Of a DNA stretch of 56,863 nucleotides, positions 9,001 through 15,948 are shown in pieces (the first letter of the stretch is position 1; each line of letters starts with the position of its first letter). The notes beneath the pieces were generated by a model that was given only the letters and a program-made list of their open reading frames with translations, was not told the DNA's origin and searched no databases. Source of the DNA: CAZAYP01 sp964489425 [NCBI: uncultured Verrucomicrobiota bacterium] (GTDB lineage: Bacteria; Verrucomicrobiota; Kiritimatiellia; RZYC01); contig CAZAYP010000018.1 in NCBI GenBank assembly GCA_964489425.1, positions 19,433 to 76,295 on the forward strand, given 5' to 3'. Position numbers and translations under genes: made by a program.

Positions 9001-10241
9001 CTATCGGCGGCGTGGCGCTGACCGTGGGTAACAACCTGATCACCGTGCGCGCCACCAACTCGTCCGGCACGGCCGCCAGCGACAGCGTCACCATCACCCG
9101 CGGGCCGCTGGTGTCCACCAACCGGCCGGCCATCACCTACAGCCCGTCCGGCACGAACCAGTCTGTGATTGTGAGCAACCAGCTCACGGTCACGGTCACG
9201 GCCACGGACCCGGACGGCGATGAGGTTTTGCTGGTTGAACAAAGCCTGCCCTCGGGCGCCACGTTCCCGGGCGCACTCACCAACTCGCCGGCCGCCTCGG
9301 TGTTCACCTGGACCCCCACCGTGGTGGGCACCTACCAGGCGGTGTTCACGGCCGAGGACAACGACGGCGCCGTGACCTCCCGCATGCAGATCGTGGTCAC
9401 CACGCCCTCGGCCGGCGGCGGCCAGGAAACATTCGCCAACTTCTCCGCCGGCGGCTCCTACGTCAGCGGCACCTTTGTCGGGCAGGACGGGTCCACCTGG
9501 GCCTACAGCCTGGCCCGTGGCGACATGGCGATCAATGGCAGCGCCCCCACCCTGAGCAAGGCGGCCAATGCTTATGTCCGGTCCGGCTCCATCGCCGGCG
9601 GAGTTGGCAGCCTGCAACTCAAGTACCGCAAAGCGTTCTCCACGGCGTTAGATTGCAACGTGCTGGTCAATGACACGGTGGTGGGCACCATCTCCGGCGG
9701 CGATGGCACCACGCAAACCTGGAGCAGCACCACGCTGGACATCTCCGGCAGCGTAGTCATCATGTTCACCAACAAGTCCTCCACCAGCGGCCAGATCACC
9801 TTGGATGACATCACCTGGACCGGGTTCGGCGGCGGCGGCGGCATCGTCGACACCGACGGCGACGGCATGCCCGACGAGTATGAATCCGCCAACGGGATGG
9901 ACCCCAACAGCTCCAACACCGTCAACGGCGCTTCGGGCGACCTGGACGGCGACGGGTTCTGCAACCTCTACGAGTACATTGCCGGAACCCAGCCCACCAA
10001 CCTCAACTCGGTGTTCGATGCCCGCGACCCGCTGGTTCCGGATCCAACGGCCAACGATGTTGAGATCAACGGCGTCAGCGGCCGCATCTACACCCTGCTC
10101 TACACCACCAACCTCTTCGCGCCCGGTTGGACCGCCCTGCGCTGCGTGACCAACCACTCGGATGGCCCGTTGGTGTTGGACGGCGATCCCAGCCTGGCGC
10201 CCGGTGTGTTCTACCGCGTCAAGGTCGAACTGGAACCCTGA
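6072..10241 (+). CDS. Gingipain-like C25 cysteine peptidase with lamin-tail and calcium-binding domains
   Basis: A 1389-residue secreted protein. The start has AAGGAG 8 nt upstream, and residues 1-23 are a signal peptide ending AQA. Residues 24-215 resemble the gingipain propeptide. The catalytic domain (about 220-650) shows VVLGGDDTIVPDRN, then the dyad His486 in MFSGHGAPQEWG and Cys519 in VYTDACLTG, both typical of clan CD. Beyond it are an Ig-like domain, a lamin-tail domain (SDLFISEYVEGSSNNKYLEI, from about 743), further beta-domains and a jelly-roll-like stretch. Asp-rich calcium-binding repeats (DTDGDGMPDEYESANG) precede a C-terminal module ending FYRVKVELEP. The family is best known from Bacteroidota that use type IX secretion. 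No type IX C-terminal domain is recognisable here, so export beyond the inner membrane must use another route. Family call is strong. Confidence 0.92.
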   Translation: MNRITTQLSIAVAALGLACTAQAAELTVDFAFTADQVSFLAVDGMQKIGLADGSVPVDEVGAPAIPARFVNILLPSGAENIQITATGDLELLAEGLIPYPAQPRVPKSRVQKPAFVPPNARYASATPWPAAMAALQGVHEMQGYRFISVRVNPLVYVGAEQALYLRPLVSVTATYDLPATTRTIFPKQQAQFEPLVNSLVVNPAASATFAPRVSRVAPRAALDYLIITSPALSNSFQRLADYRASAAGGSYSTRVITTNAVTAFSGTDIQAKIRSCISNNVATLGTTMVVLGGDDTIVPDRNCYVAAGGSTETEMPTDLYYSGLTGSWNSDGDANYGETSDNIDMGWDVIVARIPMRTALQVSNYVSKVIAYDASSGHLVGKIVLGGPNAWDIYTGTDRPSDDVTADGHAGFRSASPAHTSVSDSEAWLRRLYRDGIRPYWTATVGIICDTITSWDGSTCGDYSESSANTLTAFNKNWTHLMFSGHGAPQEWGLESGSFSQSNASSMTGMAAFVYTDACLTGHFDKDSNTIEGSTWTTEPCLGESFLRNTRTAGGAMAYMGCARYGWGEPDAAPASNTSDGGPSTVYAYKFYKRFHEVTNRTVGLAFAMHKADMVSVSGTDDSERWIQFGVNLLGDPALKLPAAAPAVDVPPTLAAIGNKSVIWSNTLQFGVSATITDGDAVTLTVSNKPASASFSPTNNAGTFSWVNAGPVGVYTMTFWAVDNDGADSETITVTVGAGGTSSDLFISEYVEGSSNNKYLEIFNGTGSSVDLANYTLLQFNGGSATPSYALALSGTLANNDVYVIENTSEALGVAADLANGTVMTFNGDDAIALSNTATHAYCDIVGRIGEDPGTAWTDGSFSTVNQTLVRKSSVAGGITSNPGSGFPTLGTEWDTYAVDTVSYLGAHTFDGGGGGGTPTAPTITITDPASASQAVAYATSTYDVAGTCNTAVVGQVKWTNTLTGAAGSTSAFTSWTIGGVALTVGNNLITVRATNSSGTAASDSVTITRGPLVSTNRPAITYSPSGTNQSVIVSNQLTVTVTATDPDGDEVLLVEQSLPSGATFPGALTNSPAASVFTWTPTVVGTYQAVFTAEDNDGAVTSRMQIVVTTPSAGGGQETFANFSAGGSYVSGTFVGQDGSTWAYSLARGDMAINGSAPTLSKAANAYVRSGSIAGGVGSLQLKYRKAFSTALDCNVLVNDTVVGTISGGDGTTQTWSSTTLDISGSVVIMFTNKSSTSGQITLDDITWTGFGGGGGIVDTDGDGMPDEYESANGMDPNSSNTVNGASGDLDGDGFCNLYEYIAGTQPTNLNSVFDARDPLVPDPTANDVEINGVSGRIYTLLYTTNLFAPGWTALRCVTNHSDGPLVLDGDPSLAPGVFYRVKVELEP

Positions 10242-10288
10242 ACCAGGCGGCCAGGGAGTCACAACCGCACCGGTCCGCGGATGGATAA

Positions 10289-10624
10289 ATGACGCTTCGC
10301 CGGCGCACACAAATCCTTTGCGGGATGACAGCGCTGGGCATTGCCCTGGCGCCGACTGCGGCGTGGGCCAACGCTCTGATCCCCGCGGTCAATGCCTACC
10401 GCAACACGTCTGTTTTTTATTTCCTGTTCGGCGGCATCCTGTTGATCGAGGCCGTGTGTTTCCGCCTCGGGTTGCGGCGCATGCACCTGGCGTCCATCCT
10501 CTGGCGGGTGCTGCCGATCAATGCGCTCGAAAATGCCCTGACACAGGGCTTGACTGGTTGCAAGGATCTTGAAATCATGTTTTCAGATTCAGGAGGAAAG
10601 CATGCCATATCATCTTCGCGGTAA
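10289..10624 (+). pseudogene. Truncated duplicate of the 13241-14710 membrane protein
   Basis: The 111-residue frame matches the N-terminus of the membrane protein downstream: ANALIPAVNAYRNTSVFYFL and the next 40 residues are almost identical. The likeness stops after ...HLASILWRV, at about residue 76, and the remaining 35 residues are unrelated and run past the start of the next gene. It keeps a signal-like segment and one transmembrane segment but loses three others and the whole periplasmic domain. There is no clear ribosome binding site. This is most simply a gene remnant left by duplication, and a functional short product is unlikely. Confidence 0.7.
10361..10515 (+). repeat. 155-bp direct repeat, copy 1 (partner at 13307-13461)
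   Basis: The DNA at 10361-10515 is about 95% identical by eye to 13307-13461, with roughly seven differences. The pair lies in direct orientation 2946 bp apart and brackets the whole gene at 10602-13241. Confidence 0.85.
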
Positions 10625-13241
10625 TCTTCATCAGGCCGTTGGCTTCATCACATTCAGTCTGGCCACCATGGCGTTAGCCCAGCCAGGCCAGGTCGGTCAA
10701 TCCAGCGAATGGGAGGCCACGGGCTTTAACAATGGCCGGCGTATCGTGCGTGATGCCAATGGGTATTTCCATGCGTTCTGGCACTCCCAACCCCTGCTGC
10801 CGGCGGCTCCCGCGGGCACCGGTTGCGATATCTATTACGCGTACACCACCATAACGGCGGCGGAACCGCCGTCCATGGCAGCGCAGGGCATGTGGTCCAC
10901 GCCGGCAAACCTGACGGCAGTGCTGGAGAACGAGGACAACCGCTATCCGTCCGTCGCCATTGAGTACGAGATTTTCGACGGCGCCTGGTCCAACTACAAC
11001 CGCCTGCATGTTGTCTGGCAGGCCATACCCCATGGCGGCCTGCGGTACGAGACCATGTACGCCGCATTGCCCGTGGCCAATCCGCCGGCGTCACCCCCGC
11101 CCTGGACGACCTGCAGCAACCTGTCGCAAACCGCAGATACCGATTCGCTCGTGCCGGCCATCGCGATCAACCAATATGGACCTAATGCGACGCGCCAGCA
11201 CCTGCACGTCGTCTGGCAGGAAGAGGACATCAACCCCGGCACCCAGCAGCCGCCCGCCGAGGATGGCTGGTATAGCGACATTGCGTACATCCGCAGCACC
11301 AACAGCGGCGCCGCGTGGACCGGCCCGGCCGGCGGCTGGAGCGGCCACCACTGGGACAACATCACCCAGACCACGACCAATTCCCAGATGCCGTCCATCA
11401 GTTGCATCCTGGACCAGCACACCGGCACACCGGCCCAACGGGGGCGCCGTGAAATGGGTTACAACACCAACACCGTGCACGTGGCCTACCACGAGGATAC
11501 CGGCGGGGTTGGCATCAACGTGTTTTATCTCAAGAGCCCCAACGACGGCCTGAACTGGATGCCGCGAGTGAACGTGTCCACCAACTACACGATGCTGACC
11601 GAGGAAGACTTCAACGCCTACCCCTGCATCGCCATTGACATGCTGGACCACCCCCACATCGTGTCCATGATGTACGAGATGCTGCGCTGGGAGCCCATGC
11701 GGACCGGTGGGGCCCAATACCTGCCGGGCATCAGCCCCAGCCAGGCCCGGGCGTTCCCCGGGCCGTATATCGGCATGTATGGGGTGATGGTCAACTCGTG
11801 CCTGTGGGCTTACTACGACGGGAACGCCTGGCTCACCAGCGACCCCACGAGCGACCAGGACAACGAGTTCCCGACCGTGGCCCTGGACCGCTGGATGCAT
11901 GTCAATTTCAACTACCAGGATTACAACAGCGGCAGCACCGACTATGAGATTTATCGCCATTACAACCTCAACAGCACCCCGCCCCAATATCCGCCGGTCG
12001 CGCCCAACTACACCGGCTGGAACTTCCCTGCCACCAACGACAGCCAGGACGCGGACAACGATGACCTGTTCCCCAACCTGGCCCACAAGAAAGTGGCCAT
12101 GTACCAGGCGCCCAGCGAGGCCGCGATGAGCGGATATGACGAGGTCTGGACCAAGGTCATCGGGCACGGCCCGTTGTCCGCCACCAGCAGCGCCATGTCC
12201 CGCCAGATCTGGCAGGACGGCAACATGACCTGGGACCGCGGCTACCTGCTGTACAAGTTAATCCGCATCATCGGCACGAACGGTGCCAGCATCGCCAACA
12301 ATGAGCCCGCCAGCGCGGCCAAGGGCACGGATTTTGGCGTCGCCGCCATCAGCGCCGGGCTGACCAACCGCCTCATCGTGACGAACGCGGGCACCGAGGC
12401 CCTGGCCATCTTCAGCGTGGTTATCAACGGCGCCGGGTTTGCCGTTACGAACACGCCGGGCAGCGTGGAGGCCAACTCGGCCTCCAACTTTCTGGTCATG
12501 TTCCAGCCGGCGGCGTCCGGAACCTATGCCGGCAACTTCCAGTTGCTGAACAACAGCACCCAGGGCGCGTACCGCGTGTACCTGGCCGGCCAGGGCAAGT
12601 ACGCCGTGGATGCCACCGCCGGGGTGCACGGGGCGGTGAGTCCCTTGGGCCGTGTGTACCTCTTCGCGGGTGAGTCCACCAGTTTCGTGGTGCAGGCCGA
12701 TAGCGGCTACTACATCGCCACGTTGGTCACCAACAGCGCGGAAGTCAGGGGCGCGGCGGGCCTGCTGGCGACCACCGTCCACTGGTCCAATGTCACCGCG
12801 CATGGCTCGCAGGCCGCGGGCTTTGGCTCCATCACGGTGGATACCGCGGCCAACGGCACGCCCATGCCATGGTTGCGCGACTTCTACACCGATGAGCCCA
12901 CCCTCAGCGCCCTGGGGTCCAATGCCCTGCTGGACACCGATGGCGACACCCTGTTGGGCTGGCAGGAATACGGCGCCGACACGGACCCCACCAATGCCGC
13001 CTCGGTGTTTGCGGTAGCCCCGGTGGAAAATCGGACCGCGCCCTACCGGGTCATCACCTGGCGCGCCAGCACCGCCTGCCAGTACAACGTGTACTGGCAA
13101 AGCAACCTGGTTAATGCGTTCACCAACCAGTTGCTGATTACCAACCTGGTCCCGGTAACCACGGGCTGGATCTCGCGCACGGATGCGGTGCATGGCGCCA
13201 TCAACCCCATCTTTTACCGCCTGGGCGTCCAGCGGCGTTGA
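10602..13241 (+). CDS. Secreted Asp-box (sialidase-like) propeller protein with choice-of-anchor-D-like domain
   Basis: An 879-residue exported protein. The ATG at 10602 has a strong AGGAGG at 10591-10596, so a TTG 11 codons upstream is rejected. The signal peptide ends near MALAQ. Residues 40-560 hold repeated blades with the pattern H-V-[VA]-[WY] (RLHVVWQ, QHLHVVWQEED, NTVHVAYHED) and two Asp-box-like motifs, STNSGAAW at 232 and SPNDGLNW at 312. This is typical of the sialidase/BNR superfamily, but no catalytic Arg triad could be assigned, so binding is as likely as hydrolysis. An ASH-like 'choice-of-anchor D' domain (about 570-665), an InlB-like repeat, an Asp-rich motif (DTDGDTLLGWQEYGADTDPTN) and a C-terminal module ending FYRLGVQRR follow. 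Its stop codon overlaps the next gene. Confidence 0.75.
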   Translation: MPYHLRGNLHQAVGFITFSLATMALAQPGQVGQSSEWEATGFNNGRRIVRDANGYFHAFWHSQPLLPAAPAGTGCDIYYAYTTITAAEPPSMAAQGMWSTPANLTAVLENEDNRYPSVAIEYEIFDGAWSNYNRLHVVWQAIPHGGLRYETMYAALPVANPPASPPPWTTCSNLSQTADTDSLVPAIAINQYGPNATRQHLHVVWQEEDINPGTQQPPAEDGWYSDIAYIRSTNSGAAWTGPAGGWSGHHWDNITQTTTNSQMPSISCILDQHTGTPAQRGRREMGYNTNTVHVAYHEDTGGVGINVFYLKSPNDGLNWMPRVNVSTNYTMLTEEDFNAYPCIAIDMLDHPHIVSMMYEMLRWEPMRTGGAQYLPGISPSQARAFPGPYIGMYGVMVNSCLWAYYDGNAWLTSDPTSDQDNEFPTVALDRWMHVNFNYQDYNSGSTDYEIYRHYNLNSTPPQYPPVAPNYTGWNFPATNDSQDADNDDLFPNLAHKKVAMYQAPSEAAMSGYDEVWTKVIGHGPLSATSSAMSRQIWQDGNMTWDRGYLLYKLIRIIGTNGASIANNEPASAAKGTDFGVAAISAGLTNRLIVTNAGTEALAIFSVVINGAGFAVTNTPGSVEANSASNFLVMFQPAASGTYAGNFQLLNNSTQGAYRVYLAGQGKYAVDATAGVHGAVSPLGRVYLFAGESTSFVVQADSGYYIATLVTNSAEVRGAAGLLATTVHWSNVTAHGSQAAGFGSITVDTAANGTPMPWLRDFYTDEPTLSALGSNALLDTDGDTLLGWQEYGADTDPTNAASVFAVAPVENRTAPYRVITWRASTACQYNVYWQSNLVNAFTNQLLITNLVPVTTGWISRTDAVHGAINPIFYRLGVQRR

Positions 13242-14710
13242 TGCGCTGGCTACACACGCGGACCCAGGTCCTGCTGGGACTGGCGTCGATCGTGGCACCC
13301 CCGGCCGCTTGGGCCAACGCCCTGATCCCCGCGGTTAATGCCTACCGCAACACGTCTGTTTTTTACTTCCTGTTCGGCGGCATCCTGTTGATCGAGGCCG
13401 GGTGTTTCCGCCTCGGGTTGCGGCGCATGCACCTGGCGTCCATCCTGTGGCGGGTGCTCCTGCTCAATGCCGCCTCCAGCCTCGCCGGTTGGCTGTTGAT
13501 GCGCAGCGACCTGCGGCCCATGTTCATGGACCTGTGGCAACAAGCGATCCCGTTTTTTCTTCTCACGCTGGTTGTCGAGCTGCCGCTGGTTTTCCTGCTT
13601 TTCAGAAGGATGCCGGCGACTTGGCAACAGAAGCTCATGGTCGGGGTGGTCGCCAACATCTTGAGCTATGCTTTCCTGATCATGGCCGAGCGGCCGGTCG
13701 AAGCCATCTGGCTTGACCGATTGCAAGCCGCCGACAAACAGGTGCTGGAACAATGGACCAACACCCAGGTGCTGGCCGAGGCCCAGGGCCTGGTTTACGG
13801 GACCTGGTCCGGCCCCAACCTGCCGCACCGGCTGCGCGTGCTTGACCCGCGCCAGGGCGCGTGGCGCGTGTTGCGCAACTGCCCGCCCCTGCACCCGGGC
13901 TTTTGGGATGTCGAGGGCGACATCTTGGCTATCGCGCACTACCAGGAAGCCGGCTACGATCCTGGCGCCATCACGGTCCGGCGGCTCCCTGACTTCGCAG
14001 TCGTCTCTGAAATCTGTGCAACCAACGCGCTCAACAGCCAATCCGGCTGGCGCCTGCAAATCTCGCCCGACAAAACCAAGCTGGCCGTGCTGGTGCCCCG
14101 GCACGAAATGCGCGCACCGCTGCGCGACCCCAGCTACCGGATTTTCGGCATGACCTGCGACCTGCTGGTGTTCGACATCACCAACGGCCAGGAAATCGCC
14201 CGCTGCCCGCGCCCGGCCCTGCGCGGGCTGTGCTGGACGCCGGACTCCCGCCGCGTGCTGTTCAACTCCTTGCGCGATGAATCCTTGCACGACGTGACCA
14301 TGCTGGGCGCGGATTGGAAGAAAAAGTATCCGGACGCGGACAAGCAGTTTGCCGATGCGCCCACGTACGCCTATGACGTCGCCGCCGGCACGGTCGAATA
14401 TTTTGGGGAGATGGAAGCCCTGTTCCTGGCACCGCAAAGCGGCGGTCTTGTTTACAAGGGGGCGGCCGACACCCTGCGCAACCTGGATGTTGCCACCGGG
14501 AAAACCGCTGACGTGCGGATTGATCCGTTGAGCGCCCGGCCGGACCTCGCCATGGCGCCCGACGGGCAGTTCGCCATCGTTCACATCACCCTGAGCAACC
14601 CCATGGCGTACATGGGCTATCCCGTGATCGTGGACCTGCGCGATCCCGCCCGCCGCTACCGGCTCCCCGACGGGTTCGACTACCGCTTCGACTGGACCGC
14701 CCGGGAATAG
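13241..14710 (+). CDS. Polytopic membrane protein with periplasmic propeller-like domain, unknown function
   Basis: A 489-residue protein starting at an ATG whose A is the last base of the preceding stop codon (TTGATG), so translation is probably coupled. Residues 1-26 resemble a signal peptide (PPAAWANA). Transmembrane segments follow at about 39-58, 68-87, 101-121 and 131-149. From about 160 to the end the protein is soluble, with repeated beta-strand patterns (RVLDPRQGAWRVLRNC, VEGDILAIAHYQEAGYD, DLLVFDITNGQEIARCP, WTPDSRRVLFNSLRDES) that look like a TolB/WD40-type beta-propeller. No catalytic motif is recognisable. The preceding gene and this one may form a unit. A truncated copy of its first 76 codons lies upstream at 10289. 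Confidence 0.75.
   Translation: MRWLHTRTQVLLGLASIVAPPAAWANALIPAVNAYRNTSVFYFLFGGILLIEAGCFRLGLRRMHLASILWRVLLLNAASSLAGWLLMRSDLRPMFMDLWQQAIPFFLLTLVVELPLVFLLFRRMPATWQQKLMVGVVANILSYAFLIMAERPVEAIWLDRLQAADKQVLEQWTNTQVLAEAQGLVYGTWSGPNLPHRLRVLDPRQGAWRVLRNCPPLHPGFWDVEGDILAIAHYQEAGYDPGAITVRRLPDFAVVSEICATNALNSQSGWRLQISPDKTKLAVLVPRHEMRAPLRDPSYRIFGMTCDLLVFDITNGQEIARCPRPALRGLCWTPDSRRVLFNSLRDESLHDVTMLGADWKKKYPDADKQFADAPTYAYDVAAGTVEYFGEMEALFLAPQSGGLVYKGAADTLRNLDVATGKTADVRIDPLSARPDLAMAPDGQFAIVHITLSNPMAYMGYPVIVDLRDPARRYRLPDGFDYRFDWTARE
13307..13461 (+). repeat. 155-bp direct repeat, copy 2 (partner at 10361-10515)
   Basis: This is the intact counterpart of the repeat at 10361-10515. It encodes residues 23-74 of the membrane protein. 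Recombination between the two copies would delete the Asp-box gene. Confidence 0.85.
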
Positions 14711-14728
14711 CGGCCCAGTCGTTGGATG

Positions 14729-14807
14729 TTTTCCAATGTTTGGAAAACCGGCTGCGTATTTTTCCAATGATTGGAAAAACATGGCGTGGGATTTCCAATG
14801 TTTGGAA
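14729..14807. repeat. Three 19-bp palindromes at exact 31-bp period (array A)
   Basis: Copies centre on 14738, 14769 and 14800: TTTTCCAATGTTTGGAAAA (14729-14747), TTTTCCAATGATTGGAAAA (14760-14778) and a third with a decayed right arm (14792-14807). Centre-to-centre spacing is 31 bp both times, with unrelated 12-nt spacers. The array sits between convergent genes. A matching array in the opposite orientation is at 36954-37034. Confidence 0.9.
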
Positions 14808-14847
14808 GTTCCCGCGTCGGCTGGTTGGGCCGGAGTTTGCTGCCGCG

Positions 14848-15945
14848 TCAGGCTGGCCCGGCGGCGGCAAACATCTTCTCGTCCAGGTCCAGGCCGACCA
14901 TGCGCGCGGCGTCGAGGAAGGTCGGGCGGTTGCCGGTGCCCACGTGCCGGCCGATGATGTTCATCTTCTCGTCCACGCGGTCGGTCTTGAACATGAGCAG
15001 GTCCTGCATCTTGTACTCGCCGCCCTCCAGGCCCAGCACCTCGGAGACCCCGGTGATCTTGCGTGTGCCGTCGCTCAGGCGCGCGGTCTGAACCACCACG
15101 TGGATGGCCGACCCCACCTGGGTGCGCAGCGCCGCCAGCGGCATTTCCAGGCCGCTCATCAACGCGCAGGTTTCCAGGCGCGACAAGGAGTCGCGCGCGG
15201 AGTTGGCGTGGATGGTGGACATGCTGCCGGAATGGCCGGTGTTCAGCGCCTGCAGCAGGTCCAGGGCCTCGCCGCCGCGAATCTCGCCGATCACGATGCG
15301 GTCCGGCCGCAGGCGCAGGCTGGCCTGCACCAGGTCGCGGATGGTCACCGCGCCGTGGCCGCGGCGGTCCGGCTTGCGGGTCTCAAACGACACGACGTGC
15401 TGCTGCTGGAGCTGCAGCTCGCTGGCGTCCTCGATCACCAGGATGCGCTCCTCGGCGCTGATGAAGCTGCTGAGCACGTCCAGCACCGAGGTTTTTCCGG
15501 ACGAGGTGGCCCCGGACACCATCACGTTCTTGTGCAGCTTGACGATGACCTCGATCAGTTGGGCGCCCGCCGGCGAGATGCTGCCGTAGCGGACCAGGTC
15601 CGCCATGGTCAGCTTGTCCTTGGAGAACTTGCGGATGGAGATGACCGTGCCCACCCGCGACAGGGGCGGGATCACCGCCTCCACGCGCGAGCCGTCCGGC
15701 AGGCGGGCTTCGAGGATCGGGTACTCCTCGCTCAGGATCCGGCCCACGCTGCGGGCGATGTTCACCGCGGTGGCGTGGAGGGCCATATCGCTGCCGAAAT
15801 GGGCCGGGGTAAGCTGCAGCTTGCCCTTGCGCTCGACGTAGATTTGCGCGGGACCATTGATCAGGATTTCGGAGACATGCTCGTCGTCGAGGAACTCCTT
15901 GACCGGCTCGAGGAACAGTTTCAAATAATCGGCGCTGTTGTCCAT
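14848..15945 (-). CDS. Second CpaF/TadA-type secretion ATPase, without FHA domain
   Basis: A 365-residue hexameric ATPase of the type II/IV secretion family. Walker A is SGATSSGKT (144-152), Walker B is RIVIGE ending in Glu221, and a His box STIHANS lies near 243-249. It lacks the FHA and helical N-terminal extension of the ATPase encoded at 20721-22337, and the two differ throughout. It follows the FHA membrane protein with only 3 nt between stop and start, so it is translated with it. A second ATPase in one Tad locus could separate extension from retraction or serve a different assembly; this is inference. It is the last gene of the pilus locus and is followed by palindrome array A. Confidence 0.92.
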   Translation of the reverse strand: MDNSADYLKLFLEPVKEFLDDEHVSEILINGPAQIYVERKGKLQLTPAHFGSDMALHATAVNIARSVGRILSEEYPILEARLPDGSRVEAVIPPLSRVGTVISIRKFSKDKLTMADLVRYGSISPAGAQLIEVIVKLHKNVMVSGATSSGKTSVLDVLSSFISAEERILVIEDASELQLQQQHVVSFETRKPDRRGHGAVTIRDLVQASLRLRPDRIVIGEIRGGEALDLLQALNTGHSGSMSTIHANSARDSLSRLETCALMSGLEMPLAALRTQVGSAIHVVVQTARLSDGTRKITGVSEVLGLEGGEYKMQDLLMFKTDRVDEKMNIIGRHVGTGNRPTFLDAARMVGLDLDEKMFAAAGPA

Positions 15946-15948
15946 GGC

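Noticed and set aside
6072-10241. Type IX secretion substrate
   Set aside because: The family invites it, but the C-terminus lacks a recognisable type IX sorting domain and matches the lineage's own terminal module.
13250-14782. 510-codon minus-strand open frame
   Set aside because: It mirrors the membrane protein gene and begins inside palindrome array A (FFQSLEK... is a translation of the repeat).
14729-14807. CRISPR-like look of repeat-spacer units
   Set aside because: Only three units, repeats are 19-bp palindromes with 12-nt spacers, far below CRISPR dimensions, and no cas gene is near.
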